Origin: Faecalibacterium taiwanense | GTDB lineage: Bacteria > Bacillota > Clostridia > Oscillospirales > Ruminococcaceae | DNA length: 64,000 bases | Assembly (NCBI RefSeq): GCF_036632915.2 | Contig: NZ_CP155552.1 | Span: 2,480,001 to 2,544,000 of the forward strand | Reading direction: 5' to 3' | In this document: positions 59,236-64,000 of the stretch, in pieces | Layout of the letters: the number at the start of each line of letters is the position of its first letter | Numbering within the stretch: the first letter of the stretch is position 1 | Position numbers and translations under genes: made by a program | The notes under the pieces: generated by a model | Seen by the model: only the letters and a program-made list of their open reading frames with translations | The model's database searches: none | What the model was told of the DNA's origin: nothing

Positions 59236-62200
59236 TTACTTTTTGGGGAACGCCTTGTTCCAGATCTCAATGGTCTTGAACTTGGGCATCCAGCCGTCCG
59301 ATTCAAACTTGCCTTCCCGTGCATCCAGCAGACCCTGCTCCACGCACCACTGAGCGGCCTTGGCCTGCTCGGCATCGGTGATGTCTGCAAAGGCGGGCTG
59401 TGCGGCAGGTTCGGGCTTGCCCTTCTCAGTCCAGATGAGCAGTGCCAGCTGGCCACGGTTTGCCGGGATGGCTGCGCCCTCGGGCAGGAGGTCGTTCAGG
59501 ATGACGCGGGTGGCGATCTCGTAGCCGCCCCAGATGGCTGCACCGCCCACGGCCACGGCGGCAATGGTGCCACCTGTGGTATCCATGGGTGCAGGTTCTA
59601 CGCCGAAGTCTTCATCAATAGGTTCGTCCGGGTCGGCCACCGCGCTGGCCGACCAGTGGGCGATCAGTTTGACCGGGTAAACGGGCATCTCAAACGTCGT
59701 GGCCGCGCTCTTGGCATTGTCCAGCTTGAGCTGCAGATTTTCCGGAATGCCACCGGGGAATTTCTCGTAGAAGCTATCGGGGTACACGATCTCCCATTCC
59801 ACGAACTCCATGCCGGGGTATTTCTCGGCATCATACGGGGTAGCTGTGATCTCCACCGTGGTGCCGATCTCTGCGGGGATATCGCTGCCCTCGTCCAGAG
59901 TGGACTTTGCCGTGCCGCCCTCAACAGTAACGGTACTCCTCAGCACGGAAGCGGGGATGCTGTAAACGGCGGTCAGCTTCACGCCTTCCTGCGGCATGGT
60001 AAAGACGATCTTTTCCGTGCCCTTTTCCGTTTCGGAGCCCAGACTGCCCTCGGTCGGGGCAAAGGCGGTGCTGGTGCCATTTTCCACCTTCCAGTGATGG
60101 AACGACTCATTCTCCTTGACAGGCTCATTGGCTTCGATCGTGACGGTCTGGCCCGGCTGTACGAGCACCGTGCCCGTCTGTCTTTCGCCCTTTCCGACGC
60201 GGATCGTGCCGTTCTTCACTGTGACTTGCATATCTAATACAGGTGCCGGGAAGCTATAAGAAGCTTTCAGCTCCACCGGGCTGGCCGGCATGGTGAAGAT
60301 CATATTTTTTTCGGCATTTTTCTGCTCTTCGGTCAGTTCAAAGCTTTCCGGGCTGATCACTTTCCAGCCGCCGAACTTTGTAACACTCGGGTTTTTGTTC
60401 TCACCGCTCACTGTGACCTTTTCGCCTGCAAAGGCGGTAGTCAGTTTTCCATCAGTGTCACCAACGACCTGCGCGGTGCCGTTTTTCACGGTAATGCTGT
60501 AAGTCTCCCTCGGCTCAATGCGCAGGTATCTTTTATCTATTGTCTCAGGAATCGGGGTAATGCGGGAGTCCTTGTACTCCGAAGATTTGGCGTACTCCGA
60601 AGATTTGGCCATGATATAGACATAGGGTTTGCCATTCGCCTGAGTGAAGCTCACTTTGCCAAGGTTATCGTAACTGTAACGGTTACTGTCCAGTTCCACA
60701 ATACCGCTGCATGTGATCTCTGCGCCGTCCTGACCGATCGAACGATTCACACTGCCGGACGTCACCGTCACATTGTTTGCACTGTTCACCTTCAGCTTCG
60801 AAACTGTCGTGCCATGCTCATTACCAAGCTTTATATCGCCAATACAGTCAATAATCGTTTCGCCGCTAATGCCGCCTTCGGTCGTGACCGTGTCTGCCTT
60901 CACGGTAAGGCCATTCGTTATCAGGTTTCGGCCGTCACCACGCGAACCGCCCCAATTTTCGAGGATCACATCACCGGAACAGCTGATCTCCGCCTTGCCT
61001 TGAATTGCTGCAGCCGCATTGCCACCTGGCTTGGTCACTTTCACATCCTTTGCGCCGTTTACGGTCAGGTCACCGTTCACAACGTGGGACGCATCCGCTT
61101 CCAGATCAATGGAAACATCCGCCGGTGCATTGATGGTCAGGCTGCCTTCAAAGAAATTTCCATCCTTCAGCTTCAGGGTCTTTTCCGCAATGTCATAGCA
61201 GAGGGCACCGTTTCCAAGGATGTCTTCATAGTTCTTTCTGGTAACAGGCGTATCATTGATTTTGATTTTGAAATACTGTACAATTTCGCCAACCTGATTG
61301 CCGTCCTTGTCCAGTTTGGTGATCGTGCCAAGCAGCTTGCTGGGGTCGATTTCAGCTTCCTCTTGACCATTGCCGATATAAATGTCATCGGCATCTACAG
61401 TTTTCAGCGTAACATTGCCGCCGGTGATCTGGATGTTTTCGCCTTTGCCATACACTCGCCCGCCGCCGATGGCCGCAACAGGGCCGTTTCCGCCGCCAGA
61501 CTCTGCATGTACCGTGCCGCCCTCAATGGTAATGTTTTTGCCGTCACCTTGATAGCCGCCGCCAATGCCTGCTGCTTCGCCACCGGGTATCGCCGTTACA
61601 TTACCATCGCGAATCGTAATATTTTGACCCGCTGCGCTTTGACCTCCGCCAATGCCTGCACCCCATGTACCGCCGTTGGCCTTGATCGTACCGCCTTCAA
61701 TAACAATATTGCTGGCATTTTTATTCCGTGCGCCGCCAATGCCTGCGCCGCCCTGACCGCCGTAGGCCTCCAGCGAGCCGGTGCCGTCGATGGTCAGGGT
61801 CCCGTCATCGTCGGCCTTTTCCACACCGGCGTGGTCCGTGCCGCTTTGCAGGGTATTCGTTCGTGCCTGCAATGATCAGCTCCACATTGCCGCTGACCGA
61901 GACTGCCGCATTGGAAGTAGTCTCGATATTGACATTAGACAGTGTGACTTTTGCACCCATGGTGCCGCCTTTGATGGTAATGGTATTGTGCGTCTGGCTG
62001 CCGTCCGTTGTGATAGACAGATTGCCCCTTTGCTGGGCTTCATTATTGCCCTGCTGGACATACTGTTTGTCATCAGCCCCAATATAGACTGTGATGCTGC
62101 CGTATTTGAGATTCATCTGATACTCAGTTTCTACCTCCGTACCGTTCTCTTCGTCCAGCACGCTCACCGCGCTTTTGGCGGCGGTGCTCTGCTGGAGCAG

Positions 62201-62302
62201 GGCATCGGTGCTTGCGGCCAGAGCCGGGGCGGAAAGGGTGAACATCATGCATGCTGCCAGCGCAGCGGAAGCCGCCCGCCGGGCCAAAATATTTCGTTTC
62301 AT
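59236..62302 (-). CDS. Secreted repeat-rich surface protein with SLH-like C-terminus (frame broken)
   Basis: The start at 62302 follows AAAGGAGG and gives a signal peptide (RAASAALAACMMFTLSAPALAA). A beta-helix-like region of Gly-rich repeats follows (AGIGGG, NITIEGGTV, then DVILE/VKVT-type repeats), then Bacterial-repeat-like modules (FHHWKVENGT, KLTAVYSIP), one hydrophobic segment and a C-terminal SLH-like domain (PAFADITDAEQAKAAQWCVEQGLLD). The frame breaks at TTCGTTCG (plus strand, 61856-61863), either a 4-bp CGAA duplication or one lost base. About 1,020 aa when repaired. It is probably exposed on the cell surface. Confidence 0.8.
59446..59981. repeat. Near-identical block shared with 62731-63271
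   Basis: About 540 bp of high nucleotide identity between the two surface-protein genes, from CAGCTGGCC... to ...GCGGTCAGCTTCAC. The DNA diverges on both sides. Confidence 0.85.
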
Positions 62303-62472
62303 AGGGGTTCCTCCTTTGCGAAAATTATTACGGGGGGGGGTATGCATTACGGTACTTTGATTATCTCACACTTTACCGGATTTTGGAAGCAAACCTGCGT
62401 GAATCGCCCTAAAAGCAGCGTGAAAAGCATGATTTGTGCCGGTTCTGTTGCAGATGCCCGGCCCGCAGGCAC

Positions 62473-62516
62473 AGCAAAGCCCCCGGCAGGTTTGCGCCTG
62501 CCGGGGGCTGTTTGCT
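62473..62516 (-). terminator. Terminator of the second surface-protein gene
   Basis: AGCCCCCGGCAGG/CCTGCCGGGGGCT stem with a TTTGCG loop, just downstream of the stop at 62520. Confidence 0.85.
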
Positions 62517-62519
62517 GTT

Positions 62520-64000
62520 TTACTGCTTGGGGAACGCCTTATTCCACACTTCGATCACCTTGAACTTCGGGGTCCAGCCTTCGGGCTCAAAGCGGTCGCC
62601 CTTGGCATCCATGGTGCCCTGCTCGGTGCACCACTGTGCGGCCTTTGCCATATCGGGGTCGGTCACATCCGCAAAGGCGGGTGCGCCTGCGGGTTCGGGT
62701 CTGCCTGCGGTGTTCCACACCAGCAGGGCCAGCTGGCCGCGGTTTGCCGGGATGGCTGCGCCCTCGGGCAGGAGGCCGTTCAGGATGACGCGGGTGGCGA
62801 TCTCGTAGCCGCCCCAGATGGCTGCACCGCCAACGGCCACGGCGGCAATTGCACCGCCCGTGGTATCCATGGGTGCAGGTTCTACGCCGAAGTCTTCATC
62901 AATAGGTTCGTCCGGGTCAGGCTTGGCCACCGGGCTTGCCGACCAGTGGGCGATCAGTTTGACCGGGTAAACGGGCATCTTAAACGTCGTGGTCGCGCTC
63001 TTGGCATTGTCCAGCTTGAGCTGCAGATTTTCCGGAATGCCACCGGGGAATTTCTCGTAGAAGCTATCGGGGTACTTGATCTCCCATTCCACGAACTCCA
63101 TGCCGGGGTATTTCTCGGCATCATATGGGGTAGCTGTGATCTTCACCTCGGTGCCGATCTCTGCGGGGATATCGCTGCCCTCGCCCAGAGTGGACTTTGC
63201 CGTGCCGCCCTCAACAGTAACGGTACTCCTCAGCACGGAAGCGGGGATGCTGTAAACGGCGGTCAGCTTCACATTGCCTTTGGGCATATCAAAGCTGATC
63301 TCTGCGGTGCCTGCTTCAGTCGCAGAACCCAGACTGCCCTCGGTCGGGTCAAAGCTGGTGCTTCCCTCTTCCACCTTCCAGTGGTGGAACTTCACGCCCT
63401 TGGCGGCATCCTCATCGGTGGGTGCGTTGGCCTTGACGGTGACCGTTTCGCCCTCAAAGGCGGTAGTAATCTGGCCGGTGGTGTCGTCGCCCACCTGAGC
63501 GGTGCCGTTCGCAACGGTAATACTGTAGTAAGTCTCCCTCGGCTCAATGCGCAGGTAGCTGCTTTCTACCGTATCAGGGAGCGGATGGATGCGCGGGTCG
63601 ATCAGCTTTGCATCCTCGGCTTCGCTGGTATAGTAGACGTATTTTTTGCCGTCTGCCTGTGTAAAGTCAACAGTGCCCACAGGGCCACCCTCTGCGGTAT
63701 TCTTCAGGATCACAGTGCCGGAAGCCGTGATCTTGGTGTTTTCGGAAATCGCTTGTGTGTCCTTGATTATAACAGTAACATTATCAGCCTTGTCGATCGT
63801 CAGGTTTTTCGCCGCTCTACCGTCGGTACTCTCAATGGTCACGTCACCCTCGCTGGTGATAGTCGCATCGTAATTCACCGCAGCTGCACAGTTTGTATAA
63901 ATGTTTACTTTGCTGGAATTTATAATATTCAGGCTTCCGTTCACGGCCATGAATCCGCCGCTGATATCCACCTCGCCGGTGCAGTCGATCGTGCTGGTAT
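62520..64000 (-). CDS. Paralogous secreted repeat-rich surface protein (partial)
   Basis: The C-terminal ~490 residues of a second protein of the same plan: beta-helix-like repeats (SEGDVTIESTDGRAAKNLTID), two Bacterial-repeat-like modules, a hydrophobic segment and the SLH-like end (PAFADVTDPDMAKAAQWCTEQG). The reading frame runs off the window at 64000. About 540 bp of its 3' half is almost identical to 59446-59981, so recent duplication or gene conversion is likely. It lies 218 bp upstream of the start of its paralogue. Confidence 0.85.
   Translation of the reverse strand, partial: TSTIDCTGEVDISGGFMAVNGSLNIINSSKVNIYTNCAAAVNYDATITSEGDVTIESTDGRAAKNLTIDKADNVTVIIKDTQAISENTKITASGTVILKNTAEGGPVGTVDFTQADGKKYVYYTSEAEDAKLIDPRIHPLPDTVESSYLRIEPRETYYSITVANGTAQVGDDTTGQITTAFEGETVTVKANAPTDEDAAKGVKFHHWKVEEGSTSFDPTEGSLGSATEAGTAEISFDMPKGNVKLTAVYSIPASVLRSTVTVEGGTAKSTLGEGSDIPAEIGTEVKITATPYDAEKYPGMEFVEWEIKYPDSFYEKFPGGIPENLQLKLDNAKSATTTFKMPVYPVKLIAHWSASPVAKPDPDEPIDEDFGVEPAPMDTTGGAIAAVAVGGAAIWGGYEIATRVILNGLLPEGAAIPANRGQLALLVWNTAGRPEPAGAPAFADVTDPDMAKAAQWCTEQGTMDAKGDRFEPEGWTPKFKVIEVWNKAFPKQ

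Noticed and set aside
1..64000. CRISPR arrays, rRNA or tRNA genes, prophage structural genes, antibiotic resistance genes
   Set aside because: I looked for regularly spaced repeats, tRNA cloverleaf and rRNA signatures, capsid or terminase proteins and known resistance families, and saw none.

Overview
The window looks like DNA from a human-gut Oscillospiraceae/Ruminococcaceae Firmicute, most like Faecalibacterium. This rests on the surface proteins at 59.2-64 kb, the sucrose locus at 48.4-59 kb and the style of the conjugative element. It is an inference from recognised protein families, not from a search.

Positions 1-47.8 kb are a nested set of mobile DNA. The host layer is a Tn1549/CTn-type ICE read left to right: maff2, VirB6-like, PrgI, VirB4, an NlpC/P60 remnant, DUF4315, DUF4366, topoisomerase III, LPD16-like, TTRAP, a methylase-helicase, small regulators, ParB-like genes, MazF, a Xis-like gene and a Tn916-type integrase. 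At least two Tn4451/TnpX-type elements sit inside it. One enters from the left edge and ends in maff2 at about 2357. The other is a 10.9-kb mobilizable element (9327-20230) that splits topB at a GA dinucleotide and has 10-bp inverted ends. Its cargo is an ECF sigma/anti-sigma pair plus a cluster of secreted proteins that includes a trypsin-like protease. It also carries a relaxase, a RepA-like gene and its own serine recombinase.

Further cargo includes a DUF4143 ATPase (7.7-8.9 kb), an OLD-family ATPase-nuclease (23.2-24.7 kb), an AAA_34/PDDEXK_9 protein (44.8-46.4 kb) and a minus-strand operon at 30.16-38.28 kb. That operon encodes, in order of transcription, a WYL regulator, an alpha-CTD-like/sigma-region-4 protein, a 541-aa unknown, a PLD-SF2 helicase, a 55-aa protein, a DndD/Rad50-like ATPase and a truncated small protein. 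I regard it as the best candidate for an undescribed defence system. It replaces the 3' half of the ICE helicase gene.

Positions 48.4-59.0 kb are chromosomal-looking sucrose/fructoside use genes: a GH32 hydrolase, an LplB/LplC-type ABC importer and, divergently, a LacI regulator, a DUF624 protein, a membrane protein, a fructokinase and an amylosucrase-like GH13 enzyme. Positions 59.2-64 kb hold two related secreted, repeat-rich proteins with a near-identical C-terminal region, the second running off the window.

The window also shows two diverged copies of an apparently structured RNA (17.47 and 41.53 kb), seven hairpins each followed within 0-3 nt by TACATA, and a tnpV gene overprinted on the helicase linker. 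About fourteen frame breaks are repaired by adding one base. All are losses, mostly in homopolymers and including a probable core gene, so many 'pseudogenes' here may be long-read assembly errors. No rRNA, tRNA or CRISPR array was seen.
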